Source: an uncultured Acidimicrobiaceae bacterium (lineage in GTDB: Bacteria > Actinomycetota > Acidimicrobiia > Acidimicrobiales > Ilumatobacteraceae). From it: a stretch of DNA of 12,579 nucleotides. Of this stretch, positions 1 to 7,275 are shown one piece after another. The notes beneath the pieces are model-generated. The model worked only from the letters and a program-made list of their open reading frames with translations, was not told the origin of the DNA and searched no databases. The stretch is from the NCBI GenBank assembly GCA_903919215.1, contig CAIXHI010000153.1, forward strand, positions 1-12,579. Direction: 5' to 3'. Made by a program: the position numbers and the translations under genes. Numbering within the stretch: position 1 is the first letter of the stretch; each line of letters opens with the position of its first letter.

Positions 1-43
1 GGCCCCACCTGAACGCCGACTTTGGGTGCCGGGTCGCGGTCGC

Positions 44-1333
44 TCAGTCTTGGGGCCAGTTCTCAGCCACTGCCAGCAGGTCGTCGCGTACATCGGGGTG
101 ACCAATCGAGGCCAACGCGACCGCCCGCTCGCGGATCGTGCGGCCCGCAAGTTCGGCGCTGCCCCATTCAGTGATGACCACATCCACCTGGTGGCGAGGT
201 GTGCTGATCACCGAACCGGCAGGCAGCTTGGGAACGATGCGGGTGACCAGTTCGCCATTCACCGTTGACGACGACGGGAGGCAGATCAGGCTGCGTCCGT
301 CGGCGGACAGTCCGGGGCCACTGACGAAGTCCTCGTGGCCGCCGATACCGGAGAACTGTTTGCCGCTGATCGTGTCGGCCACGACCTGACCGGCGAGGTC
401 GATCGCGAGGGCGCCATTGATCGTCACCATCTGGCGGTTTTGGGCGATCAACTCCGGTGAGTTGACGTAGCGCACGGGCAGAAATCGCACGGCGTCGTTC
501 TCGTGCAGCCACGTGTACAACTCGGGTACGCCGGCAGCGAACGTGGTGATGCTGTAGCCGTCGAAGGCTCCACCCTTGTGGTTGGTCACCTTGCCCGCCT
601 GGTGCAGATGCATCAACCCGGTGGTGAACATCTCGGAGTGCACGCCGAAGTCGCCGAGCGGACTCTCGGCGATCATCTTCGCGATCTGGCTGGGAATGCC
701 GCCGATTCCGGTCTGCAGTGTGCACCCACTATGGACGAACGCCATGGCATGTTCGGCGATCGCGACCTCGGCGCTGGAGGGTGCGGCGTCGCCCAAGTTC
801 AGCGGCTCGCGGTCGCTCTCCACCAGGATGTCGATCTCATCGATGTGCAGGCGATGCTCGTGCACGCCAAGACCGAACGTGCGTGGGAAATGTGGGCTGA
901 CCTCCACGATCAGCAGACGATCCGGATCGGCCCCTGCACGGTGCAACTCATCGACGAACGCTCCGGCGTGCACGCTGAGGCTCACCCACCCGTCGACCGG
1001 TGGCGCTGCAGCGGTGGCGACGACTCGCGGGTTGAGGTGGTGCAACACCGGCTCGAAGCGGCGGAAGTCGGCCGGGACGAAATCGATCCGTGCGCCGGCG
1101 TCGCGCAGGAAGCGTTCGGCCGGTCCGAAGAACCCGCTTCGATAGTGGACCCCGGCACGCAGGAACAGTTGATACAGATCGGGGAGCAGCGCGCCGAACA
1201 CCTCGAGATGGGTGAAGTCGTCGCGTTCCCCGAGGGCGTGGAGGAACCCGCCCGGCACGCCAGGCCCCAGCGGCACCGCCAGGGCATCGTCACTGTGGAT
1301 TGCGGCCACGGCCGCGCTCATCGGCTGGATCAT
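44..1333 (-). CDS. Acetyl-CoA hydrolase/transferase family protein (4-hydroxybutyrate CoA-transferase-like)
   Basis: This 429-residue protein belongs to the CoA-transferase I family that moves CoA between an acyl-CoA and a carboxylic acid, or hydrolyses acetyl-CoA, in the cytoplasm. The glycine-rich segment LQTGIGGIPSQIAKM is followed by GVHSEMFTTG, whose Glu234 sits where the family carries the catalytic glutamate that forms the glutamyl-CoA thioester. The C-terminal half has the family blocks MVTINGALAIDLAGQV, SGIGGHEDFVSG, VVITEWGSAEL and RERAVALASIGHPDVRDDL. Length is normal for the family. I chose the ATG at 1333 (MIQPMSAAV); the ATG four codons later is also possible, and neither has a clear Shine-Dalgarno. 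The frame stays open to 1738, but that extension is low-complexity and crosses the divergent gene. The true acyl substrate (acetate, 4-hydroxybutyrate, butyrate) cannot be read from sequence. It stands alone, divergent from the next gene. Confidence 0.88.
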   Translation of the reverse strand: MIQPMSAAVAAIHSDDALAVPLGPGVPGGFLHALGERDDFTHLEVFGALLPDLYQLFLRAGVHYRSGFFGPAERFLRDAGARIDFVPADFRRFEPVLHHLNPRVVATAAAPPVDGWVSLSVHAGAFVDELHRAGADPDRLLIVEVSPHFPRTFGLGVHEHRLHIDEIDILVESDREPLNLGDAAPSSAEVAIAEHAMAFVHSGCTLQTGIGGIPSQIAKMIAESPLGDFGVHSEMFTTGLMHLHQAGKVTNHKGGAFDGYSITTFAAGVPELYTWLHENDAVRFLPVRYVNSPELIAQNRQMVTINGALAIDLAGQVVADTISGKQFSGIGGHEDFVSGPGLSADGRSLICLPSSSTVNGELVTRIVPKLPAGSVISTPRHQVDVVITEWGSAELAGRTIRERAVALASIGHPDVRDDLLAVAENWPQD

Positions 1334-1373
1334 GATCACACTGTCGGACGAGGAGACGGCGCGCGTCCAGAGA

Positions 1374-1446
1374 CGAATGGCCCGTGTCCGAATGGCCGTG
1401 TCCGAATGGCCGTGTCCGAGATGGCCGTGTCCAACCTGGCCGTGGC
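1374..1446. repeat. 14-15 nt tandem repeat in divergent intergenic region
   Basis: About five head-to-tail copies of CGAATGGCCGTGTC lie between the divergent starts at 1333 and 1468. Copies begin near 1374 (one extra C), 1389, 1403, 1417 (CGAGATGGCCGTGTC) and 1432 (diverged, CAACCTGGCCGTGG). Copies two and three are identical and the outer ones diverge. It fills much of the only space available for both promoters, so it could be an array of binding sites or simply an unstable minisatellite. The translated product on either strand resembles no protein domain. Confidence 0.85.
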
Positions 1447-1454
1447 AACCCATG

Positions 1455-1460
1455 TAGCGT
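1455..1460 (+). promoter_or_regulatory. Putative -10 element of a leaderless promoter
   Basis: TAGCGT lies exactly 7 nt before the ATG at 1468. A TAnnnT hexamer at this distance would place the transcription start on or next to the start codon, giving a leaderless mRNA, which is common in actinobacteria. No Shine-Dalgarno is present. The same arrangement recurs before several other genes here. Confidence 0.5.
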
Positions 1461-1467
1461 CGCCCAC

Positions 1468-2313
1468 ATGTTGTCGATGGCGTACCGGCGTCGGAGGCGT
1501 CGAACGGTGGCTCTCGTTGGGCTCCTGGTGCTGATAGTCGCGTACGTGATCGTGAGGTCGTTCGTGTTGAACGATCAGGTACACCCGCTGACCACGGGGG
1601 AGGCGCTCGACCGGTATCGGGAGCACTCCACCACCACGACGGCCGCACCCGGCCTGCCCACCACGAGCAGCACCGAACCGGTGGTCGTGCCGATGCACCT
1701 GACCCTGCCGGCGACCGGGGTGTACCTGTACGGCACACAGGGCGGGGAGTCGATCGATGCCGTCGGCGGTTCGGCGCACCGGTACCCCGACGAGACGACG
1801 ATCACGGTGACGGTCCAGGGTTGCGGCGTGGAGTTGCAGTGGGACGTGCTGAAGGAACGCCACGAACGGTGGGTGCTGTGTCTCGGCGAGGAAGGGGTGT
1901 ACGTGCGCCCCGATGGTGGGCAGAGCTTCCATGAGTTCTTCGGTCAGACCCAGACCGAAGACATCACGTGCGACCATCCTGTGCTGCTGGTACCCGCCGA
2001 TGGTGCGCCGCGGCCGAAGGACGCGCTCACCTGTCTCTTGGGCAGTGCGTCGTGGAATCCGTCGTGGGAGGTGCTCGAACGCACGACGGTGCAAGCGGCC
2101 GGGGTCGCGATCGAAGTGCAGCACGTGCGGATGACGGTGGACGACAACGATCAGTACTTCGAGCGGATCACACTCGACTGGTACCTCGATGAACACGGAC
2201 TGCCCGTGAAGATGCAGCAGTCGAAGGACTCATTGTCCGACACGTCATTCGGGGATGTCCGCTACACCGAACGCTACGTCGCAGTGCTCGAGTCGTTGGC
2301 TCCGCTGCGCTGA
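1468..2313 (+). CDS. Membrane-anchored exported protein, function unknown
   Basis: I do not recognise this 281-residue protein. Residues 1-12 carry a run of arginines (YRRRRRR), followed by one hydrophobic segment (VALVGLLVLIVAYVIV), so it is probably a signal-anchor protein with its body outside the membrane. Around residues 52-70 there is a Thr/Ser/Pro linker (STTTTAAPGLPTTSSTEP) like those in the penicillin-binding protein and deacetylase of this window. The rest is predicted to be beta-rich and contains four cysteines in two pairs (VQGCGVEL/WVLCLGE and ITCDHP/LTCLLG), consistent with disulfides. The C-terminal part reads like a lipoprotein-type beta fold (RITLDWYLDEHGLPVKMQQ), but I cannot assign a family. 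The ATG at 1468 is chosen because of the TAGCGT element 7 nt upstream; an ATG at 1477 is the alternative. Confidence 0.75.
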   Translation: MLSMAYRRRRRRTVALVGLLVLIVAYVIVRSFVLNDQVHPLTTGEALDRYREHSTTTTAAPGLPTTSSTEPVVVPMHLTLPATGVYLYGTQGGESIDAVGGSAHRYPDETTITVTVQGCGVELQWDVLKERHERWVLCLGEEGVYVRPDGGQSFHEFFGQTQTEDITCDHPVLLVPADGAPRPKDALTCLLGSASWNPSWEVLERTTVQAAGVAIEVQHVRMTVDDNDQYFERITLDWYLDEHGLPVKMQQSKDSLSDTSFGDVRYTERYVAVLESLAPLR

Positions 2314-2326
2314 CCTGGCACTGGAG

Positions 2327-2343
2327 GTGCGCTCCGCGCGCAC
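2327..2343 (+). terminator. Possible terminator hairpin after the exported protein gene
   Basis: GTGCGC (2327-2332) pairs perfectly with GCGCAC (2338-2343) around the loop TCCGC, 13 nt after the stop codon. There is no T-run directly behind it, only GTTT a few bases on. The stem is short but all GC-rich, so it may end the upstream transcript or sit in the leader of the cold-shock gene. Confidence 0.3.
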
Positions 2344-2417
2344 AGGCATGTTTCCGACGATGTAAGTTTCCGAATTGAGCTCGTCACATGGGCGACTCGA
2401 AAGTATGAGGTACAGCG

Positions 2418-2618
2418 ATGACTATGGGCACCGTGAAGTTCTTCAATGCTCAGAAGGGCTACGGATTCATCTCTCGAGAGGGCGGCGACGACGTGTTCGT
2501 GCACTTCTCGAACATCGAAGGTTCGGGCTATCGCTCACTCGAAGAGGGGCAAGCCGTCGAGTTCGATATCGGTCAGGGTCGTAAGGGCGACGAAGCCCTC
2601 AAGGTTCGCCCCGTCTGA
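2418..2618 (+). CDS. Cold-shock protein (single CSD, CspA family)
   Basis: This 66-residue single-domain protein is a member of the CspA family, small OB-fold proteins that bind single-stranded RNA/DNA and melt RNA structure. RNP1 is visible as KGYGFI (residues 13-18) and RNP2 as VFVHFS (26-31), followed by the usual GYRSLEEGQAVEFDI and GDEALKV blocks. The usual KWFN near the start is KFFN here, so the conserved tryptophan at residue 8 is phenylalanine. Unlike most genes in the window it has a clear ribosome-binding site, GAGGT at 2407-2411, six bases before the ATG. A second in-frame ATG two codons later would be too far from that site. The roughly 100-base upstream region fits a 5' leader, which cold-shock genes often use for temperature control; no promoter is convincing. 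It is monocistronic and converges on the oxidoreductase. Confidence 0.95.
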   Translation: MTMGTVKFFNAQKGYGFISREGGDDVFVHFSNIEGSGYRSLEEGQAVEFDIGQGRKGDEALKVRPV

Positions 2619-2626
2619 TCGTCTTC

Positions 2627-2650
2627 GTGTCGGCGGGTCACCGCTGACGC
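2627..2650. terminator. Bidirectional terminator hairpin between convergent genes
   Basis: GTCGGCGG (2629-2636) pairs with CCGCTGAC (2641-2648) around the loop GTCA, with one G-T wobble. Two further pairs at the base give a stem of about ten. It starts nine bases after the cold-shock stop and covers the stop codon of the oxidoreductase coming from the other side, so one hairpin could serve both. No U-tract is present on either strand. Confidence 0.5.
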
Positions 2651-3663
2651 CACAGCTGTAATGGCGTGAGCTCGCGCGGTCCCGCGAAGGGCAGTGCGAC
2701 ATCTTCGCCTGCCCGCCCAGCCGACGTGTACGCCGCGAGCACCACCTGCAGCACTTCGCGACCGAAGGACGCGCTCATCACCGGCTCGCGGCCGGCCGCG
2801 AGGTCGGCGGTCATCGCTTGCAGCTGTCCCAGGTATCCGAGCTGTACGACCGGCGCCATCTCGCCGGTGACACCGGGCAGCGCCACCTCGTCGCCGTTGT
2901 ACTCCAGCACGTAGGCGGGCTGCAGCTCGGCGCGCAGCACGCCGAGTTCGCCAGCGATCTGGACGTCCCAGATGTGGTCATTCGTCGCCTGCCAGCTGGC
3001 GATCACATGCGCGTGCAGACCAGAGGCGTAGCGCAAGGTGACATCGGCGTGCTCGTCGCTGCTGTGGCCCTCGCCGCCGCGGAGCACGGCGTGGACGGCT
3101 ACCGGCCGACCATGTCCAGCGGCGTTGGCCAACAGCAGCGCAATGGCGAGCGGGTGCACCCCCAGGTCGAACAGGGCTCCGCCGCCCCAGTCGTCGCTGG
3201 TGAAGTCGCCCCACGTGGGGAGGTCTTGCAGTGTGCGCACCTCGAGGTGGGTGATCGCTCCGAGACGCGGCACCATCGCCAACATGCGCTGCACGATCGG
3301 CGAGTACGCGAGGTTCTCGGCGTACAGCAGTCGACCGCCATTGCGAGCGGCGGCGGCCACCAGGCGGTCTGCCTCGTCGAGCGTTCGGCACAACGGCTTT
3401 TCCAGGATCACGGCAGCACCGCTGTCGAGCAGTCGGATCGCATCCTCCGCATGGCACTGGGGAGGTGTGGCGACTATGACGATGTCGGCGCCGGCAGGCA
3501 GGTCGGCGTAGCGAACCGCGCGAGCGCCGCTGAGCGCAGCGACGCGTTCGGCGCGCTGTGGTGTGCGTGATGCCACAGCGGTCACATGAATGCCGAGCGC
3601 CTCGGCGGCTGCCGCGTGTGCCATCGAGATCATTCCTGCACCGCACAAGGCAACGGTCGTCAT
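2638..3663 (-). CDS. Gfo/Idh/MocA family NAD(P)-dependent oxidoreductase
   Basis: This 341-residue cytoplasmic enzyme has the two-domain layout of the Gfo/Idh/MocA family, which oxidises or reduces sugars, inositols and related polyols with NAD(P). The N-terminal Rossmann motif is GAGMISMAH (residues 8-16), in which the usual third glycine is serine. The family signature EKPLCRTLDEA has its catalytic lysine at 89. The substrate-site segment GGGALFDLGVHPL has Asp166 and His170 in the usual places. Length is standard. The ATG at 3663 is supported by TACCGT 7 nt upstream on this strand; the open frame continues to 4014 without family similarity. It is divergent from the penicillin-binding protein gene, with only 64 bases between starts. 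The substrate cannot be inferred because no sugar-pathway gene is nearby. Confidence 0.9.
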   Translation of the reverse strand: MTTVALCGAGMISMAHAAAAEALGIHVTAVASRTPQRAERVAALSGARAVRYADLPAGADIVIVATPPQCHAEDAIRLLDSGAAVILEKPLCRTLDEADRLVAAAARNGGRLLYAENLAYSPIVQRMLAMVPRLGAITHLEVRTLQDLPTWGDFTSDDWGGGALFDLGVHPLAIALLLANAAGHGRPVAVHAVLRGGEGHSSDEHADVTLRYASGLHAHVIASWQATNDHIWDVQIAGELGVLRAELQPAYVLEYNGDEVALPGVTGEMAPVVQLGYLGQLQAMTADLAAGREPVMSASFGREVLQVVLAAYTSAGRAGEDVALPFAGPRELTPLQLWRQR

Positions 3664-3670
3664 ATGGGCG

Positions 3671-3676
3671 ACGGTA
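3671..3676 (-). promoter_or_regulatory. Putative -10 element of a leaderless promoter (oxidoreductase)
   Basis: Read on the minus strand this is TACCGT, followed by exactly 7 nt and then the ATG at 3663. Spacing and TAnnnT form match the elements before other genes in this window. Confidence 0.45.
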
Positions 3677-3711
3677 GCCGCGGGTGATGCCCGCACCGCC
3701 AGTGCCCCAAC

Positions 3712-3717
3712 TAGCGT
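3712..3717 (+). promoter_or_regulatory. Putative -10 element before the penicillin-binding protein gene
   Basis: TAGCGT lies 10 nt before the GTG at 3728, leaving room for a leader of only a few bases. AGGA at 3723-3726 is too close to the GTG to be a good ribosome-binding site. The element supports GTG 3728 over the in-frame ATG at 3590 and the GTG at 3716, which overlaps the hexamer itself. Confidence 0.4.
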
Positions 3718-3727
3718 GTCGCAGGAA

Positions 3728-6067
3728 GTGCACCGTCTGGCCCTGCCCCTGCGACTCGTCGCCATCGTCCTGGCCGGCGCCCTGTTGACCACGGGCGTCG
3801 TCCTCGCCATTGCACCGCGCCTGTGGCGCATCGCCAATGCGCACGACCAGGTTCCCGTCGATCTGCCCGACCTGCAGCCGTTGTCGCAGCGCTCGACGGT
3901 GTACGACGTGAGCGGCAGCGTGATCGCAGTGTTCGAACGCGAGAACACCCAGCCGATCACACTGGACAAAGTGCCCACGCAGGTGATCGACGCGCTGCTC
4001 GCCGTTGAGGACAACGAGTACTACTTCCACCACGGCGTCAACCTTCGCGGCTTCGCCCGCGCGCTGCTCTCGAACTTCGCCAGCAACTCGCCGACACAAG
4101 GTGCCAGCACCATCACGCAGCAGGTGGTGAAGAACGAGTTCCTAGCCGGTCTGCCGCGCGATGGTCGTTACAAAGTGCTGCAGGCCCACTACGCGCTGAT
4201 GCTCGAGAAGCAGTTGACGAAGGATCAGATTCTCGAGCGGTATCTGAACACCGTCTATTTCGGGAACAACGCGTACGGATTGCAGGCGGCGGCCGAGATC
4301 TACTTCGGGAAGGACGCCAGTGCACTCAGCCTGGTGGAGGGCGCGTTCCTGGCCGGGCTCGTGCGCTCGCCGTCGGGGTACGACCCGATCCGCAACCTCG
4401 AGCAATCGCACCGTCGCTTCGTGCAGGTCGTGGGTCGTCTCGTTGCGGTGAAACTGGTGACGGCCGACGAGGGCGTCGATCTGGCGACCCACTGGACGCT
4501 GCCCGACCGCGTGCGAGTCGTTCCCACGTTGATCTCCGGTGGCAAGCCCAGTTACTTCACGGTGGCTCTCCGCGACTACCTGTTGACGAAGTCGAACCTG
4601 CTGGGTGCCACCGAGCAAGAGCGCGCCAACCTGCTCTACCGCGGGGGTCTGCGCATCCGCACCACGCTCGACGCCAACATGCAGGCGCAGGCTGAGGCCG
4701 CTCGCAACATCTTGCCGGCGAACAGCGCCGGGTTCGATGCTGCCGTCGTCAGCCTCGACACCGCGACCGGTGGTATCCGGGCGATGGTCGGTGGCCGTGG
4801 TCTGCGTTCGAACGAACCGGCTGGCGAGGTGAACATGGCGCTGCAGCCGCGGCAGACGGGTTCCAGTATCAAGGCGTTCATCCTGGCGGCGGCGTACCAG
4901 GCGGGGGCGCAGACGGACGACATCATCAACGGTGTGCAGCCCTGCACTGTGGAGGATTACCAGGACGGGCAGGTGACGGAGAAGACGGTCGAATCCGGAT
5001 TCGGAGAACTTGGGCCGTTGAACGGACCAAACACCTGGTCGTCGACCGACTGTGGGTTCGTGCGGCTCAGCTACGCCATCGGCCTGCACCGCGTCGTCGA
5101 CTCGGTGTATCGGATGGCGCATTCGACGTACTTCTACCAGGGGCAGTCGGCTGCCGATCGTGAGCCGTTCCAAGCCTTGCCGCTGACGGCCACCGGCAAC
5201 AACGTGATGTCGCCGATCGATATGGCGGCGGGGATGCAGACGATCACCAACCTTGGTCTGCATCACGATCCGTATTACGTGGAGTCCATCGACCGGCCCG
5301 ACGGCTCGCGTTTCTACACACACGAAGACCCGGGTACACAGGTGATCGATCAGAACGCGGCGCAGTCGACGTTGCTGACGCTGAAGGGCGTCATCCGTTA
5401 CGGCACCGGAGCCCGCAACTTGAAGGAGTTCTCCCGCCCGGCCGCCGGAAAGACCGGCACTCAGTACGAGAACACCAACGCCTGGTTTGTGGGCGGCACA
5501 CCACAGCTCACCACGGCCGTATGGGTGGGCGATCCGAACGGCTACACACCGATGGACGGTATCCCCGAGTTCAAGGCCGAGATGGGGCGCAACGGCAAGG
5601 TGCAGGGCGCGGACTATCCGGCACGCATCTGGGGCGCCTACATGGAGGCGGCGTCGGCGGCGTTACCGGTGGTGGACTGGCCGGCACCGGGCGCCGGCCC
5701 GAGGCCGCGTGCGCGCATCTTCGTGCCGGGGGAGGAGTGTGTGGCCAACCTGATCAGCGGTTCGCTGCCACCCACCACCGTTGGCGGGCACACCACACTG
5801 CCCGGTGTCACCACCACCACCATCACCACCACCACCGCGGCCGCCACCACGACATCGGCCCCCACCACGTTGCCGGGCGACACGACTCCTGCGGTCACCA
5901 CCTCGCCACCGATCACTGGTGCGGTGATCGAGGTGAACACGATCTACACCACAGTCGCCGGTGATGTGCTCGACCCGAAGGCGCCGATGCCGTCGGTGGA
6001 TCCCGCGGCCTACGTGTATCTGTGCCAGGCTCCACCTCCGAACGTCTCGATCCAGGAAGCGCCTTGA
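3728..6067 (+). CDS. Bifunctional class A penicillin-binding protein (transglycosylase/transpeptidase)
   Basis: This 779-residue membrane enzyme polymerises lipid II glycan strands and cross-links their peptides outside the membrane. After a short N-terminus there is one membrane segment (about residues 6-30). The GT51 domain follows, with AVEDNEYYFHHG (catalytic Glu94), GASTITQQ and EKQLTKDQILERYLNTVYFG. The transpeptidase domain has SSIK (nucleophile Ser379, Lys382) and KTGT (Lys575-Gly577). The second motif, normally SxN, reads STD (Ser439-Thr440-Asp441) in the matching context before CGFVRL, an unusual change. After the catalytic domain comes a long Thr-rich tail (about residues 685-730) and a short end segment with a cysteine, which may span or bind the wall. 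The GTG start places the membrane segment directly at the N-terminus. The stop overlaps the next start (TGATG), indicating translational coupling with the zinc-ribbon gene. Confidence 0.95.
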   Translation: MHRLALPLRLVAIVLAGALLTTGVVLAIAPRLWRIANAHDQVPVDLPDLQPLSQRSTVYDVSGSVIAVFERENTQPITLDKVPTQVIDALLAVEDNEYYFHHGVNLRGFARALLSNFASNSPTQGASTITQQVVKNEFLAGLPRDGRYKVLQAHYALMLEKQLTKDQILERYLNTVYFGNNAYGLQAAAEIYFGKDASALSLVEGAFLAGLVRSPSGYDPIRNLEQSHRRFVQVVGRLVAVKLVTADEGVDLATHWTLPDRVRVVPTLISGGKPSYFTVALRDYLLTKSNLLGATEQERANLLYRGGLRIRTTLDANMQAQAEAARNILPANSAGFDAAVVSLDTATGGIRAMVGGRGLRSNEPAGEVNMALQPRQTGSSIKAFILAAAYQAGAQTDDIINGVQPCTVEDYQDGQVTEKTVESGFGELGPLNGPNTWSSTDCGFVRLSYAIGLHRVVDSVYRMAHSTYFYQGQSAADREPFQALPLTATGNNVMSPIDMAAGMQTITNLGLHHDPYYVESIDRPDGSRFYTHEDPGTQVIDQNAAQSTLLTLKGVIRYGTGARNLKEFSRPAAGKTGTQYENTNAWFVGGTPQLTTAVWVGDPNGYTPMDGIPEFKAEMGRNGKVQGADYPARIWGAYMEAASAALPVVDWPAPGAGPRPRARIFVPGEECVANLISGSLPPTTVGGHTTLPGVTTTTITTTTAAATTTSAPTTLPGDTTPAVTTSPPITGAVIEVNTIYTTVAGDVLDPKAPMPSVDPAAYVYLCQAPPPNVSIQEAP

Positions 6068-6768
6068 TGACCGCTCACGACATGCTCCAACTGCAGACCA
6101 TCGACTCGGCGCTCGACTCGATCACCCATCGGCGTCCGCGTCTGCCCGAGAAACTGGCCCACGATGCCGATGTGGCAGCGTTGGCGCAGGTGCAGTCGCT
6201 GGTGGCAGCAGCACAGGCCCGTATCGACGCTGCGCAGCAGTCGATCGAGGCTGCCGAGCACGCGGCTGGCGACCTCACCACCAAGCGCACGCGGCTGGAA
6301 GCGCAGCTGAAGACGGTGATCGCTCCTCGTGAGGCGGAGGCGTTGATGAGTCAGATCGCCACCCTGAATGCTCAGCGCAGCGATCTCGACGACCAGGAAC
6401 TCGCCGCGCTCGATGAGCAGGCGGCTGGCGAGGCCGACTTGGCCGCCGCGTCCGAGACGCTTCCGGCCGTGCAGGCGACATGCGCTGCGAGCGCAGCCAC
6501 GCTGGCCGACGCCCTCGCTGCGCTGGCAGCCGAGGAGGTCTCGCTGCACGCCGAACGCGACACGCTGGCAGCGTCGTTCAGCGCCGAGGATCGCGCTACC
6601 TACGACCACGCTCGCAAGCAGTTCGGCGTTGGCGTGGCCCAACTGCAGCATTCGCACTGCAGCGGCTGCCACATGGATCTGTCGCCCGCCGAACTCGACC
6701 TCGTGAAGGCCGCCCCGGCTGGCGAGCCCAGTGAGTGCCCGCAGTGCGGGCGCATCCTCATCCGTTAG
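6067..6768 (+). CDS. Coiled-coil C4-type zinc-ribbon protein (zf-RING_7/DUF164 family)
   Basis: This 233-residue protein has the layout of the bacterial zf-RING_7 (PF02591) family: a long alpha-helical coiled coil (about residues 5-180, rich in Ala, Gln, Glu and Leu) followed by a zinc ribbon. Four cysteines, 198 and 201 (CSGC) and 224 and 227 (CPQC), form the metal site. Family members are widespread and poorly characterised; binding of nucleic acid or membrane-associated partners has been proposed for relatives. The ATG at 6067 overlaps the stop of the penicillin-binding protein, so the two are probably co-translated. In mycobacteria the homologue (Rv2229c) sits next to a gene containing a phosphatase domain of the histidine-phosphatase type (Rv2228c). 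Here too a histidine phosphatase follows, one gene later. Confidence 0.9.
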   Translation: MTAHDMLQLQTIDSALDSITHRRPRLPEKLAHDADVAALAQVQSLVAAAQARIDAAQQSIEAAEHAAGDLTTKRTRLEAQLKTVIAPREAEALMSQIATLNAQRSDLDDQELAALDEQAAGEADLAAASETLPAVQATCAASAATLADALAALAAEEVSLHAERDTLAASFSAEDRATYDHARKQFGVGVAQLQHSHCSGCHMDLSPAELDLVKAAPAGEPSECPQCGRILIR

Positions 6769-6776
6769 GCCACGCT

Positions 6777-7250
6777 GTGTTCCTCTGGTTCCTCGGCACC
6801 TCGCTGGCCACCGTGTTCTACGTGTTCACCGACCCGCGCTTCGACTACCGCCTGCTGTTGGTCGGCGCCCTGTTGCCGGACATCATCGACGTACCGTTCG
6901 GGCAGGCGCGCTGGGCACACAGCCTGACGGTGGCCGTGGGCACCCTCACACTGGTGATGCTGGTGACTGCTGGCCGCAAGCCCATCCGCCGGTTTCTGCT
7001 GGGTGCGCCGATCGGGATGTTGCTGCACCTCGTGTGGGATGGAGCGTTCTCGTCAGCGAAGGTGTTCTGGTGGCCCTTCAGCGGGTCGTGGGGTCAGATG
7101 CGGGTGCCATCCATGGAGCGAGGGTGGTTGAACGTGCCGCTGGAGTTGATCGGTGCAGTCATCCTCTGGTCGGCCTCGCGGCGCTTCGGCCTTGTAGATC
7201 CCGAGCGTCGCCGTACGTTCTGGAAGTACGGCACACTCAGCGAGCGCTAG
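6777..7250 (+). CDS. Small polytopic membrane protein, membrane-bound metal-dependent hydrolase-like
   Basis: This protein of about 157 residues has roughly four hydrophobic segments (starting FLWFLGTSLATVFYVF, then LTVAVGTLTLVMLV, FLLGAPIGMLLHLV and LELIGAVILWSA). Short polar motifs lie at the membrane edges: GALLPDIID, the HSL of ARWAHSL, and HLVWDGAF. Such Asp and His positions recall the YdjM/DUF457 group of membrane-bound metal-dependent hydrolases (PF04307), but the similarity is by motif only and no reaction is known. The GTG at 6777, nine bases after the preceding stop, is preferred because it starts just before the first membrane segment. A GTG at 6735 would add 14 residues and overlap the zinc-ribbon gene by 34 bases. 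It lies in the same run as the genes on either side and is probably co-transcribed. Confidence 0.7.
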   Translation: MFLWFLGTSLATVFYVFTDPRFDYRLLLVGALLPDIIDVPFGQARWAHSLTVAVGTLTLVMLVTAGRKPIRRFLLGAPIGMLLHLVWDGAFSSAKVFWWPFSGSWGQMRVPSMERGWLNVPLELIGAVILWSASRRFGLVDPERRRTFWKYGTLSER

Positions 7251-7257
7251 CGCGCTC
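7242..7257. other. Hairpin containing a stop codon in its loop
   Basis: GAGCGC (7242-7247) and GCGCTC (7252-7257) pair around the loop TAGC, which contains the stop codon of the membrane protein gene; a 10-bp palindrome GCGCTAGCGC is nested inside. It could be a weak terminator or attenuator before the phosphatase gene, but there is no T-run and the genes otherwise look like one run. Confidence 0.3.
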
Positions 7258-7275
7258 ACCAGGGCTGTTGCGTGG

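Noticed and set aside
1..57. Inverted repeat GGCCCCA (1-7) and TGGGGCC (51-57) around the CoA-transferase stop
   Set aside because: The arms are 7 bp with a 43-base loop in GC-rich DNA, expected by chance, and the left arm touches the window edge.
503..1534. Plus-strand frame of 343 codons opposite the CoA-transferase
   Set aside because: No recognisable domain, and the opposite strand encodes all CoA-transferase family motifs.
1334..1738. N-terminal extension of the CoA-transferase frame
   Set aside because: The extra residues are low-complexity, come from the tandem repeat and the antisense of the exported protein gene, and are not needed for family length.
3590..3727. Upstream ATG extension of the penicillin-binding protein
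   Set aside because: It would overlap the divergent oxidoreductase start, lacks any membrane or domain signal, and lies upstream of the likely promoter element.
5800..5860. Histidine-rich run in the frame overlapping the penicillin-binding protein tail
   Set aside because: It is the shifted-frame reading of the Thr-rich linker; the main frame is continuous with the transpeptidase domain.
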